NCBI GenBank assembly: GCA_023392395.1
Contig: JAEVZE010000401.1
Coordinates: forward strand, 1-5,835
Length of the DNA stretch: 5,835 nucleotides
DNA from: Bacillota bacterium
GTDB lineage: Bacteria > Bacillota > Clostridia > Christensenellales > Aristaeellaceae
Reading direction: 5' to 3'
Every line of letters starts with the position of its first letter. Position 1 is the first letter of the stretch. A program made the position numbers and the translations under genes. Under the pieces are notes generated by a model. That model searched no databases, was not told the DNA's origin, and saw only the letters and a program-made list of their open reading frames with translations. Of the stretch, positions 1 through 5,589 are shown piece by piece.

Positions 1-641
1 ACGCCATTGTGGGCGGCGGCATCCCCATCGCAACCGGCGCGGCGCTGTCGATCAAGCTGCAAAAGCAGAGGGATCGCGTCGCGGTGTCCTTCTTTGGCGA
101 CGGCGCGTCCAATGAGGGCACGTTTCACGAATCGCTCAACATGGCGGGCGTGTGGAAGCTGCCCATCGTGTACGTCTGCGAGAACAACGGCTACGGCATC
201 TCGGTGCCGACCTGGCAGTCCACGTCTGTGGAAGACATCTCCGCGCGCGGCGCGGCGTACAACATTCCCGGCGTGACGGTGGACGGCAATGATGTGGAGT
301 CCATCGACCGGGCGTTTGCCCTCGCGCTTGAGCGCGCGAAGGCCGGAGAGGGCGCGACGCTCATCGAGTGCAAGACCTACCGCTGGATGGGGCACTGGAC
401 GGGCGACCCGCAAACCTACCGCACCCGCGAGGAGGTCGCATCCTGGAAGGCCAAAGACCCGGTGGCGCGCTTCCGGGAAAAGCTGACCGGCGGGGGAGTT
501 CTGACGGGCGTCCAATTGGACGAAATCGACCGGACAGCCAGGGACGAGGCGGAGGCTGCCGCGCAATTCGCGCTGGAAAGCCCCAACCCCGACCCCGCGC
601 GCGTGCTGGACGACGTCTTTTACGAGGAGGCGCGCTTGTGA
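1..641 (+). CDS. Thiamine-diphosphate-dependent 2-oxo-acid dehydrogenase E1 component, alpha subunit (acetoin/pyruvate type), 5'-truncated by window
   Basis: This is the alpha subunit of a heterotetrameric E1, which uses thiamine diphosphate to cleave or decarboxylate its substrate (acetoin or a 2-oxo acid) and passes the acyl group to the lipoyl arm of E2 in the cytoplasm. The first full codon is at 3 and the frame is open to the window edge, so 212 residues are visible and roughly 110 N-terminal residues are missing. Visible residues 32-34 are GDG and 61-62 are NN, the two ends of the TPP/Mg-binding motif, joined by the typical EGTFHESLNMA stretch. A GH pair at 130-131, followed by a GDPQTYR segment, matches the conserved active-site histidine loop and resembles acetoin dehydrogenase alpha subunits more than classical PDH. 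The stop overlaps the E1 beta start. The family is certain; the substrate (acetoin, pyruvate or branched-chain) is not. Confidence 0.93.
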   Translation, partial: AIVGGGIPIATGAALSIKLQKQRDRVAVSFFGDGASNEGTFHESLNMAGVWKLPIVYVCENNGYGISVPTWQSTSVEDISARGAAYNIPGVTVDGNDVESIDRAFALALERAKAGEGATLIECKTYRWMGHWTGDPQTYRTREEVASWKAKDPVARFREKLTGGGVLTGVQLDEIDRTARDEAEAAAQFALESPNPDPARVLDDVFYEEARL

Positions 642-1618
642 GCGTCAAGACATACGCATTGGCGGTGCGCGATACCATCGCCGCGGAAATGCGCCGCGAC
701 GGAAAAGTCTTTGTGATGGGCGAGGACGTGGAGGAGATCGGCTCGATCTTCGGCTGCACCCGCGATCTGACCCAGGAGTTCGGGCGCGAGCGCGCGTTCA
801 ATACCCCCATCAGCGAGGCCGGCTTCGTGGGCGTCGGGCTGGGCGCGGCCTGCACCGGCATGCGGCCCATCGTGGAATTGATGTACATGGATTTCGCGCT
901 GGTCGCGATGGATCAGCTGATCAACCAGGTGGCCAAGACGCGCTACATTTTTGGGGGACGGGCGAAAATTCCGATGGTCATCCGGGGACAGCAGGGCATC
1001 GGCCGGGGCAACGCGGCCACCCATTCCCAGTCGGTCGAAACGCTGTTCATGCACTTTCCGGGCCTGAAGGTGGCGTGCCCCTCCACCGCGAGGGACGCGG
1101 CGGGCTTACTTAGGACCGCGATCCGGGACGACAACCCGGTGATGTTCTTTGAGCACAAAGCGCTGTACGCGTCCAAAATGGAGGTGCCGGACGATCCGGA
1201 GTTCATGCTGCCGTTCGGTCGGGCGGACATCAAGCGCGAGGGCTACGACGTGACGATCGTCTCAAACCTCCTGTACGTGCAGCGCGCGCTGGAGGCGGCG
1301 GAAGAACTGGAGAAGCAGGGGATTTCTGCCGAGGTGATCGACCCGATGACGCTGGTGCCCTTCGACCGGGAGACGGTCGTGAACTCCGTCAAAAAAACCG
1401 GGCGGTTGGTCGTGGTCCACGAGGCGCACCGCAGTTGCGGCTGGGGTGCGGAGGTGGCGGCAATGGTGACGGAGGAAGCCTTCAACTATCTGGACGCCGC
1501 CCCGCTGCGGCTGGGCGCCAAGGCCTGCCCGCTGCCGTTCAACATCGGACTCGAAAGCGCCGCCACGCCGCAGGTCGCCGACATCGTCGAGGCGGCCAAG
1601 CGCGTGTGCTATCGTTAG
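638..1618 (+). CDS. 2-oxo-acid dehydrogenase E1 component, beta subunit (acetoin/pyruvate type)
   Basis: This is the partner of the upstream E1 alpha; the two form an alpha2beta2 thiamine-diphosphate enzyme. The chosen start is GTG at 638, because it sits 7 nt after a GAGGAGG ribosome binding site (624-630), overlaps the alpha stop by 4 nt (GTGA), and gives the usual family N-terminus (SVKTYALAVRDTI) and a normal length of 326 residues. The frame is open further upstream, but that part lies inside the alpha gene and resembles nothing. The pyrimidine-binding domain has GEDV at 28-31, PISE at 57-60 (the glutamate that activates TPP), a RYIFGG segment near 102-107 and HSQS at 129-132 with the conserved active-site histidine. 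The C-terminal transketolase-like domain follows from about residue 200 and ends with the LPFNIGLE segment. No disabling change is visible. The usual aspartate before TPISE is asparagine here (NTPISE). Substrate is unproven. Confidence 0.94.
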   Translation: MSVKTYALAVRDTIAAEMRRDGKVFVMGEDVEEIGSIFGCTRDLTQEFGRERAFNTPISEAGFVGVGLGAACTGMRPIVELMYMDFALVAMDQLINQVAKTRYIFGGRAKIPMVIRGQQGIGRGNAATHSQSVETLFMHFPGLKVACPSTARDAAGLLRTAIRDDNPVMFFEHKALYASKMEVPDDPEFMLPFGRADIKREGYDVTIVSNLLYVQRALEAAEELEKQGISAEVIDPMTLVPFDRETVVNSVKKTGRLVVVHEAHRSCGWGAEVAAMVTEEAFNYLDAAPLRLGAKACPLPFNIGLESAATPQVADIVEAAKRVCYR

Positions 1619-1628
1619 GGGGGCTACC

Positions 1629-2495
1629 ATGGCGATCATCATCATGCCCAAGCAGGGCCTGCAGATGACGGAAGGCGTCGTCACCCGGTGGCTGAAAAAA
1701 GAGGGCGAAATGGTCGCCGAGGGCGAGCCGCTGTTTGAAATGGAGACGGACAAGCTTGCCATCACCATCGATTCCTCCGCCTCAGGCGTTCTCCGCAGGA
1801 TCCTGCGCGCCGAGGGCGATACTGTGCCCGTCGCCGAACCCATCGCGATGATCGGCGAGGAGGGTGATGCGGTCAGTGCCGTATTGCCGCAAGAAAAACC
1901 CATGCCACCCGGCCCCCATCAGGCTACGGTCCCTCATGAAACCCCGGCACAACCGACGGCTTCCGCTCCAGCAGAGAAACTCACGTCCTCGTTCGCGCCG
2001 AAACCGCCTGCGGACCCGAACCGGCGCTTTGCCACGCCCCGGGCCAGAATGCGCGCGGAGGAGCGCGACCTCGACTGGAAGACCATTCCCGGGACCGGCC
2101 CCGGCGGCCTTCTGATCGAGCGTGACGTATTCGCATTCCGCCAGAGTGAAAAGCCGGTTTGCGCTGCGCTCGCTTTCCAGGCGGTACAGGTCAACATGGC
2201 CGAGGCAAAGCAGCTGTTTGAGCAGTTCGCGACGCACGGGTTCTCCTTCGGCGCGATGGATCTTCTGGAGCGCGCCGCGGGGCGTGCGGGGAAGCTTCTG
2301 AATGTCAGCCTGACAGCCGGGATCTCAAAAGCGGACTTTTCGGTCGCCGCTTCGCGGGATGCGCTGACGCTGGGCGAAACCGGCCCGTCCGGCATGGCGT
2401 GGCTGACGCTCACCAGCGCCGGGGGAACGGACAAGTCCGTACAGGCGCTTCGGCGGATTCAGACGTTCCTCGAACACCCGCTTCTCTTGTTATAA
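1629..2495 (+). CDS. E2-like lipoyl carrier protein with degenerate, shortened acyltransferase domain
   Basis: The gene lies 10 nt after E1 beta in the same operon. The start is ATG at 1629, after a G-rich stretch (1618-1623) that can serve as a weak ribosome binding site. Domains in order: a lipoyl domain, residues 1-80, with the lipoylation motif ETDKLA and Lys42; a Pro/Ala-rich linker, about 81-130; a peripheral-subunit (E3) binding domain, about 131-170, with FATPRAR and GTGPGG at 155-160; and a C-terminal remnant of the 2-oxo-acid dehydrogenase acyltransferase domain, about 172-288. The remnant is about 115 residues instead of about 230. It keeps an early segment (FSFGAMDLLERAAG) and the family-like C-terminus (LRRIQTFLEHPLLLL). 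It lacks the middle of the fold, and the DHRxxDG position reads TSAGGTDKS, without the catalytic histidine. The protein probably carries the swinging lipoyl arm and binds E1 and E3, but is unlikely to be an active transacylase. The total of 288 residues is well below the usual 400 or more. Confidence 0.88.
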   Translation: MAIIIMPKQGLQMTEGVVTRWLKKEGEMVAEGEPLFEMETDKLAITIDSSASGVLRRILRAEGDTVPVAEPIAMIGEEGDAVSAVLPQEKPMPPGPHQATVPHETPAQPTASAPAEKLTSSFAPKPPADPNRRFATPRARMRAEERDLDWKTIPGTGPGGLLIERDVFAFRQSEKPVCAALAFQAVQVNMAEAKQLFEQFATHGFSFGAMDLLERAAGRAGKLLNVSLTAGISKADFSVAASRDALTLGETGPSGMAWLTLTSAGGTDKSVQALRRIQTFLEHPLLLL

Positions 2496-2528
2496 CAGCA
2501 CGCAAAGGATTCAGGACATGCTCGGAAC

Positions 2529-2558
2529 TTGTATTTAGACCGCACGATGCTGTATAAT
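2529..2558 (+). promoter_or_regulatory. Candidate sigma-A-type promoter for a small RNA
   Basis: A perfect -10 hexamer TATAAT lies at 2553-2558. A weak -35 TTGTAT (three of six consensus bases) lies at 2529-2534, with an 18-nt spacer. It is on the + strand in the gap after the E2-like gene, and no credible coding gene follows before the terminator at 2672-2695. If active, it would start transcription near 2565 and produce a short untranslated RNA. A TATAAT can occur by chance, but it stands out in such GC-rich DNA. Confidence 0.45.
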
Positions 2559-2564
2559 GAAAAG

Positions 2565-2695
2565 ACAGCCGCAAGCCATTGCGGGCCTGATCGCAAGGTT
2601 TTATGCCGTGCGGAGCCCGTGCGATCCCGGAGGGATGATTCTTGAACGGAAGAACTTCTCCAAACAAAAAAGGCGGCCTTAAGGCCGCCTTCTTC
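2565..2695 (+). ncRNA. Candidate structured small RNA, class not recognised
   Basis: The stretch between the TATAAT promoter and the terminator can fold into three stems. P1 is CCGCAA/TTGCGG (2569-2574 with 2579-2584, loop GCCA). P2 is a perfect 7-bp GATCGCA/TGCGATC closing a 24-nt interior (2589-2595 with 2620-2626). P3 is TTCTT/AAGAA (2639-2643 with 2650-2654) enclosed by GGAG/CTCC (2629-2632 with 2658-2661). A terminator hairpin follows at 2672-2689. I compared the segment from memory with SRP, 6S and common riboswitch classes and found no convincing match. It could also be the processed 3' UTR of the E1/E2 operon. The exact 5' end is a guess from the promoter. Confidence 0.35.
2666..2695. 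terminator. Bidirectional Rho-independent terminator
   Basis: GGCGGCC (2672-2678), loop TTAA, GGCCGCC (2683-2689) form a perfect 7-bp GC stem. An A-run at 2666-2671 becomes a U-tract (TTTTTTG) for minus-strand transcription. TTCTTC at 2690-2695 is a weaker U-rich tail for the + strand. It sits 12 nt beyond the stop of the minus-strand ferredoxin gene, so it is a strong terminator for that gene. It also ends + strand transcription from the E2-like gene or the candidate sRNA. Confidence 0.9.
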
Positions 2696-2707
2696 GATGA
2701 GCTCGAC

Positions 2708-2878
2708 TCAAGCTTCAACCGGGGCGCCCACGGGGCAAACCCCCGCGCACGCACCACAAGAAATACAGGCTTCGGCGTCAATAACATACTTACCGTCGCC
2801 CTGGGAAATCGCACTGACGGGGCATTCACCCTCGCAGGCGCCACAGCTGATGCACTCATCGGTGATTACATAAGCCAT
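2708..2878 (-). CDS. Small 2[4Fe-4S] ferredoxin, clostridial type
   Basis: The product is a 56-residue cytoplasmic electron carrier with two low-potential [4Fe-4S] clusters. In anaerobes such ferredoxins typically accept electrons from pyruvate:ferredoxin oxidoreductase and donate to hydrogenases and similar enzymes. Cysteines at 9, 12, 15, 19 and at 38, 41, 44, 48 form two complete CxxCxxCxxxCP motifs with internal pseudo-symmetry (CISCGAC occurs twice). The ATG at 2878 is chosen because the family N-terminus (MAYVITDEC) begins there. An AAGGAGGTG ribosome binding site (complement of about 2889-2897) lies upstream with a rather long spacing of about 12 nt. The frame stays open further upstream, but only as a shadow of the opposite-strand gene. 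The gene has its own promoter (2916-2944) and terminator (2666-2695), so it is probably monocistronic. Confidence 0.95.
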   Translation of the reverse strand: MAYVITDECISCGACEGECPVSAISQGDGKYVIDAEACISCGACAGVCPVGAPVEA

Positions 2879-2895
2879 TAAAAAAATGCACCTCC

Positions 2896-2923
2896 TTGTT
2901 TTTGAAAGTGATTGTATTATAAC
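2896..2923 (+). promoter_or_regulatory. Candidate divergent promoter for the cysteine-rich protein gene
   Basis: On the + strand TTGTTT (2896-2901), a 16-nt spacer and TATAAC (2918-2923) form a plausible vegetative promoter about 45 nt before the ATG at 2969. The -10 overlaps the ferredoxin -10 (2916-2921), so polymerase could occupy only one of the two at a time. The -35 is weaker than that of the opposing promoter. Confidence 0.4.
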
Positions 2924-2944
2924 ACCGGTCCAGGGGCATTGCAA
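2916..2944 (-). promoter_or_regulatory. Sigma-A promoter of the ferredoxin gene
   Basis: Read on the minus strand, this is TTGCAA (2944-2939), a 17-nt spacer and a perfect TATAAT (2921-2916). The start codon is at 2878, giving a leader of about 30 nt that contains the AAGGAGG site. Ideal spacing and position make this a strong call. Its -10 overlaps the -10 of a candidate promoter on the opposite strand. Confidence 0.75.
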
Positions 2945-2968
2945 CAACAATTTTCGCCAGGAGGCCAT

Positions 2969-3439
2969 ATGGAAAAGCACATAGAAGAAGCGCGAAACCT
3001 GCTGAAACACCTCACACCGCTGAAGACCGATTGCGGGCTGATCTGCGGCGCAGCCTGCTGCCACCCGGACGAGGACGGGCAGGGCGGCGTAACGCTGTTT
3101 CGCGGCGAGGCGGCGCTCTACGCAGGCGCGGACTGGGCTCGGGTGGAGGACGGCATCCTGTACTGCGGCGGGCGCTGTCCCCGGGAAGATAGGCCTTTGG
3201 GCTGCCGCATCTTCCCGCTGACGCCCTTTCGGAAGAAGTCGGGGGCGCTTTCTTTGCGCGTCGACCGGCGCGCCTTCGCGATGTGCCCGCTGGCGCCGGG
3301 CGGTCTTCGCGCGCTGGACCCGGAATTCGTCAAGGCCGCGCTTCAGGCGCTTACCATCCTCGACGCAACGCCGGAAGGCCGCGAATTTCTGAACGCATGG
3401 ATCGACGCGGAACGCATATTCCGCAACGCGGTTTTGTAA
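2969..3439 (+). CDS. Cysteine-rich protein resembling the YkgJ-type zinc/iron-chelating family
   Basis: The product is 156 residues. The ATG at 2969 follows an AGGAGG site (2959-2964) by 4 nt, a convincing start. Cysteines are arranged as C22-x3-C26-x3-C30-C31 near the N-terminus, then C66-x3-C70, then RPLGCRIFP around C79, and C106. A CxxxCxxxCC cluster followed by an RPxxCRxFP segment resembles the YkgJ / CxxCxxCC family, thought to bind zinc or an iron-sulfur centre. The biochemical role of that family is poorly known. No signal peptide or membrane segment is visible, so the protein should be cytoplasmic. It is divergently transcribed from the ferredoxin gene, which would suit an iron-sulfur role, but that is only suggestive. 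The next gene begins 57 nt downstream behind its own candidate promoter. Confidence 0.75.
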   Translation: MEKHIEEARNLLKHLTPLKTDCGLICGAACCHPDEDGQGGVTLFRGEAALYAGADWARVEDGILYCGGRCPREDRPLGCRIFPLTPFRKKSGALSLRVDRRAFAMCPLAPGGLRALDPEFVKAALQALTILDATPEGREFLNAWIDAERIFRNAVL

Positions 3440-3466
3440 TATTTCTTTGCGCGTTTGCCCATAATG
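3437..3466 (+). promoter_or_regulatory. Candidate sigma-G/F-type promoter of the spoVA operon
   Basis: CATAATG at 3460-3466 is close to the forespore sigma-G -10 consensus (CATAMTA-like). The expected -35 position, about 18 nt upstream, holds GTAATA (3436-3441), which only roughly matches the GHATR consensus. spoVA operons in Bacillus and Clostridium are known to be transcribed by sigma G in the forespore, so the context supports the call. The -35 is too weak for a firm one. Confidence 0.35.
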
Positions 3467-3485
3467 AGGGAGAGAAACGCGCAAA
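3446..3485. repeat. 11-bp inverted repeat in the spoVA leader
   Basis: TTTGCGCGTTT (3446-3456) and AAACGCGCAAA (3475-3485) are perfect reverse complements separated by 18 nt. The interval contains the CATAATG promoter-like element. It lies between the stop of the cysteine-rich gene (3439) and the ATG at 3497. It could be a binding site for a dimeric regulator flanking the promoter, or an end-of-gene hairpin for the upstream gene. It lacks the U-tract of a good terminator. Confidence 0.6.
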
Positions 3486-3496
3486 GGGGTGCTTCA

Positions 3497-3652
3497 ATGC
3501 AGCATCGGTGGAAGATGCAGCCGGCTTACTGGATCGCGATCGGGCTGATTCTGATCGCCGCGGCGGTGATCTGGGTGATCTTTATGAACCGGCCTGACAG
3601 CCGGGCGTATCAGGACGCCGTCTGGGTGTACGCGGGGGTGGCCGCGCTTTGA
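3497..3652 (+). CDS. Small single-pass membrane protein, first gene of the spoVA operon
   Basis: The product is 51 residues. ATG 3497 follows AAAGGGGTG (3483-3491) at a suitable distance. The protein has a short basic N-terminus (MQHRWKMQP), one strongly hydrophobic helix at about residues 11-30 (YWIAIGLILIAAAVIWVIFM), then a short polar turn (NRPDSRAYQD) and a second apolar stretch at the C-terminus (AVWVYAGVAAL). No known family is recognised. Its stop (3650-3652) overlaps the TTG start of spoVAC (3649), so the two look translationally coupled. The placement suggests a role in the forespore or inner spore membrane together with the SpoVA channel. A pure leader peptide for spoVAC translation is the alternative. 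Coding is supported by the RBS, the coupling and the clean membrane segment, not by homology. Confidence 0.68.
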   Translation: MQHRWKMQPAYWIAIGLILIAAAVIWVIFMNRPDSRAYQDAVWVYAGVAAL

Positions 3653-4107
3653 GTGAAGCGGACAAAATCCAGCGGTATAAGAAGCTTGTCGAAAAGCGAA
3701 CCCCCAACAGCCGCCTCCTCAGGGACTGTCTGAGGGCGTTCTGGGTGGGCGGCCTGATCTGCTGCATCGGGCAGGGGGTCACGATTTTTGGCAGCGAGGT
3801 GCTAAAGCTCAATCTGCTGGCGGGCGGCGCGTTCACGCCGTCGGTGATGGTGTTTCTGGGCACGACGCTGACGGGCCTGGGCGTCTACGACCGGATCGGC
3901 GAGTACGCGGGCGCGGGCTCCATCGTGCCGATTACCGGGTTTGCCAACTCCGTGGCCGCGCCGGCGATGGAGTTCCGCCGGGAGGGACTGGTACTGGGCC
4001 TGGGCGCGAAGCTATTCCTGTTGGCCGGGCCGGTCATCACCTATGGCGTGACCACGTCCATCGTCATCGGCCTCATTTACTACGTGATCGACAGGTGGTT
4101 TCTATGA
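3649..4107 (+). CDS. spoVAC: Stage V sporulation protein AC (SpoVAC)
   Basis: SpoVAC is an integral protein of the inner spore membrane and part of the SpoVA system, which takes dipicolinic acid (Ca-DPA) into the forespore and releases it during germination. In Bacillus it has been described as a mechanosensitive-type channel. The 152 residues match the usual length of about 150. The N-terminus is charged and cytosolic (about 1-28), followed by several hydrophobic segments at about 31-47, 54-78, 87-105 and 112-150. The family motif GAGSIVPITGFANS lies at 88-101, and a VYDRIGEYAG segment precedes it. The start is TTG at 3649, overlapping the stop of the small membrane protein, with a GGGGGTGG stretch upstream. 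The stop overlaps the spoVAD start (ATGA). Low-level similarity to SpoVAE later in the operon (VPxTGF motif) reflects the known relation of the two proteins. Confidence 0.95.
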   Translation: MSEADKIQRYKKLVEKRTPNSRLLRDCLRAFWVGGLICCIGQGVTIFGSEVLKLNLLAGGAFTPSVMVFLGTTLTGLGVYDRIGEYAGAGSIVPITGFANSVAAPAMEFRREGLVLGLGAKLFLLAGPVITYGVTTSIVIGLIYYVIDRWFL

Positions 4108-5111
4108 GGCGCGCGGGCAAGCGGACCTTCGTCTACGAGGAGCGGCCCGTGATTCGCGCGGCGGCCGCCATTGTCGGGCCCAAGGAGGGGCAGGGGCCGC
4201 TGGGCGCGGACTTCGACGTGGTGCTGCCGGACGACCTTCTGGGCATGGGTTCCTGGGAGAAGGCGGAGAGCGAGATGCTGCGCCGGGCGGTCGAATTGTG
4301 CGCGTCCAAGTCTGGCGTGACGATCAAGGCCGTCGATATGATGCTGGCGGGCGATCTGCAGGACCAGATCACCGCATCGGGTTTTGCCGCCCGGGCGCTG
4401 GGCATTCCGTTCTTCGGGCTGTACGGCGCGTGCTCCACGTTTGTCGAATCGTTGGTGCTGGGCGGCGTATTGGTGGACGGCGGGCTGGCCAATCGTGCGG
4501 TCTGCGCCGCATCCAGCCACTTCTGCGCGGCCGAGCGTCAGTACCGCTTCCCGCTGGAACTGGGCAATCAGCGCCCGCCTTACGCCCAGTGGACGGCCAC
4601 CGCCGCCGGCGCGGCGCTTCTTTCGCGGGAGGATACGGGCTTGTGCCGCCTGACCCATGGCACCGTCGGGCGCATCGTGGATTATCAGATCAAGGACGCC
4701 AGCCACATGGGCGCGGCGATGGCCCCTGCCGTGGCCGACACGCTGACGGCGCACTTCCTGGATACCGGGCGCGCCCCGCAGGACTACGACCAGATCGTCA
4801 CCGGCGATCTGGGGATCATCGGGCGGGAGCTTCTGATGGACCTGATGCGGGAGCGTGGCATGCCGGTGGAGCCGGAGCGCCTTTCCGACTGCGGCGCATC
4901 CCTGTACGGCCCGGAGCAGGACGCCCACGCGGGCGGCAGCGGCTGCGGCTGCATCGCGTCGGTGCTGTCCGCCCACTTCCTGCCGTTGATCTCCGGGCCT
5001 TTCAAACGGTTGCTTGCGCTGGGCTCGGGTGCGATGCTCAGCCCCGCCACCACCCAGCAGGGGGAGAGCATCCCCTCGATTTCCTACGCGGTGGCGCTGG
5101 AGGAGTTGTGA
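4104..5111 (+). CDS. spoVAD: Stage V sporulation protein AD (SpoVAD), DPA-binding thiolase-fold protein
   Basis: SpoVAD is a soluble, membrane-associated protein with a thiolase/ketoacyl-synthase-like fold. It binds dipicolinic acid and works with the SpoVAC and SpoVAE membrane proteins. The ATG at 4104 is preferred because it overlaps the spoVAC stop (ATGA) and lies 5 nt after ACAGGTGG (4091-4098); a GTG at 4095 would add only three residues. The product has 335 residues, close to the roughly 338 of the Bacillus protein. Landmarks: LYGACSTFVESL at 107-118, with Cys110 where thiolases have their nucleophile; ASSHFCAAERQYRFPLE at 136-152; the NQRPPYAQWTATAAGA segment at 155-170; TGDLGIIGRELL at 233-244; and a CGAS plus AGGSGCGC stretch at 263-283. 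No membrane segment is seen. The stop overlaps the spoVAE start (TGATG). Confidence 0.96.
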   Translation: MRRAGKRTFVYEERPVIRAAAAIVGPKEGQGPLGADFDVVLPDDLLGMGSWEKAESEMLRRAVELCASKSGVTIKAVDMMLAGDLQDQITASGFAARALGIPFFGLYGACSTFVESLVLGGVLVDGGLANRAVCAASSHFCAAERQYRFPLELGNQRPPYAQWTATAAGAALLSREDTGLCRLTHGTVGRIVDYQIKDASHMGAAMAPAVADTLTAHFLDTGRAPQDYDQIVTGDLGIIGRELLMDLMRERGMPVEPERLSDCGASLYGPEQDAHAGGSGCGCIASVLSAHFLPLISGPFKRLLALGSGAMLSPATTQQGESIPSISYAVALEEL

Positions 5112-5479
5112 TGGACGTATTCTGGCTGTTTGTCCGGGTATTTCTGGTGGGCGGCGCGCTGTGCGCCATCGGCGAAGTGCTGCTGCTCAAGACACAGCTG
5201 ACCAGCGCGCGCATCCTGGTTGTCTACGTGGTGGCTGGCGCGATTCTGACCGCGATCGGGCTGTACAAGCCGCTGGTGGATTTCGCCGCCGCCGGGGCCA
5301 CCGTACCGCTGACGGGCTTTGGCTATTCGCTGGCGATGGGCGCCATCGACGCGGTGCACAAATACGGGCTGATCGGCGCGCTGACCGGGGGCCTGACCAA
5401 CACCGCGGGCGGTATCTCCACCGCCATCCTGTTCGGCCTTTTGAACGCGCTTATTTTCAAACCCGCCGCGAAACCCTGA
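5111..5479 (+). CDS. spoVAE: Stage V sporulation protein AE (SpoVAE, AEb type)
   Basis: SpoVAE is an integral inner-spore-membrane component of the SpoVA dipicolinic acid channel. The 122 residues are close to the roughly 116 of the Bacillus AEb protein. Hydrophobic segments lie at about 4-25, 34-52, 56-80 and 86-115. The family motif AAGATVPLTGFGYSLA at 60-75 corresponds to GAGSIVPITGFANS in SpoVAC. The ATG at 5111 overlaps the spoVAD stop and follows GGAGGAG (5099-5105) by 5 nt. It is the last gene of the operon; a hairpin with a T-run begins 10 nt after its stop. No spoVAA, AB, AEa or AF genes adjoin, which fits the reduced AC-AD-AE set common in Clostridia. Confidence 0.95.
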   Translation: MDVFWLFVRVFLVGGALCAIGEVLLLKTQLTSARILVVYVVAGAILTAIGLYKPLVDFAAAGATVPLTGFGYSLAMGAIDAVHKYGLIGALTGGLTNTAGGISTAILFGLLNALIFKPAAKP

Positions 5480-5489
5480 ACGAGTATGA

Positions 5490-5515
5490 CGCCCAAAATC
5501 CGCTGGGCGGCTTTT
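5490..5515 (+). terminator. Probable terminator of the spoVA operon, also the first hairpin of the 223-nt repeat
   Basis: CGCCCA (5490-5495) pairs with TGGGCG (5504-5509), followed by GCTTTT. An alternative fold pairs AAAA-T-CCGC (5495-5503) with GCGG-C-TTTT (5507-5515) around a TGG loop. Either gives a GC stem followed by T residues just after spoVAE. The T-run is short, so termination may be partial. The element occupies the same place in its repeat copy as the hairpin at 5714-5744 does in the second copy. Confidence 0.6.
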
Positions 5516-5537
5516 CAACGCATAAGAGGGAATCTGC

Positions 5538-5575
5538 GTGAGTCTGAAATTCTGTGGAATTTCCGGGCGGCTCAC
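5538..5575. other. Bulged stem-loop of repeat copy A
   Basis: Outer stem GTGAGTC (5538-5544) pairs with GGCTCAC (5569-5575), including one T-G wobble. Inner stem GAAATT (5546-5551) pairs with AATTTC (5558-5563), loop CTGTGG. The 3' side has a five-base bulge CGGGC (5564-5568) opposite a single T (5545). Copy B has the same geometry with compensatory changes. Confidence 0.75.
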
Positions 5576-5589
5576 GGACATAAGGAATT

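Noticed and set aside
2635..2682. 15-residue frame from ATG 2635 to TAA inside the terminator
   Set aside because: The GGAGGG directly abuts the ATG, too close to work as its ribosome binding site, and the peptide shows no leader-peptide logic such as repeated codons for one amino acid.
2496..2707. Known riboswitch or SRP/6S RNA in the gap after the E2-like gene
   Set aside because: Key conserved sequences of SRP (GGAAGGAAGCAGC-like), c-di-GMP, THF and guanidine classes are absent. A lone ACGG in the P3 loop is not enough for a guanidine-II call.
2642..2881. 79-codon + strand frame starting at TTG 2642, 7 nt after GGAGGG
   Set aside because: It runs straight through the terminator hairpin and is antisense to the ferredoxin for most of its length. 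The peptide resembles nothing and the ferredoxin explains the openness of the frame.
2879..3484. Long minus-strand extension upstream of the ferredoxin ATG
   Set aside because: It is the antisense shadow of the cysteine-rich gene. Ferredoxin homology starts at the ATG at 2878, which has its own RBS and promoter.
4298..5110. Upstream extension of the spoVAE frame inside spoVAD
   Set aside because: The extension is an arginine- and glycine-rich shadow translation of spoVAD. The ATG at 5111 has a strong RBS and gives the family length.
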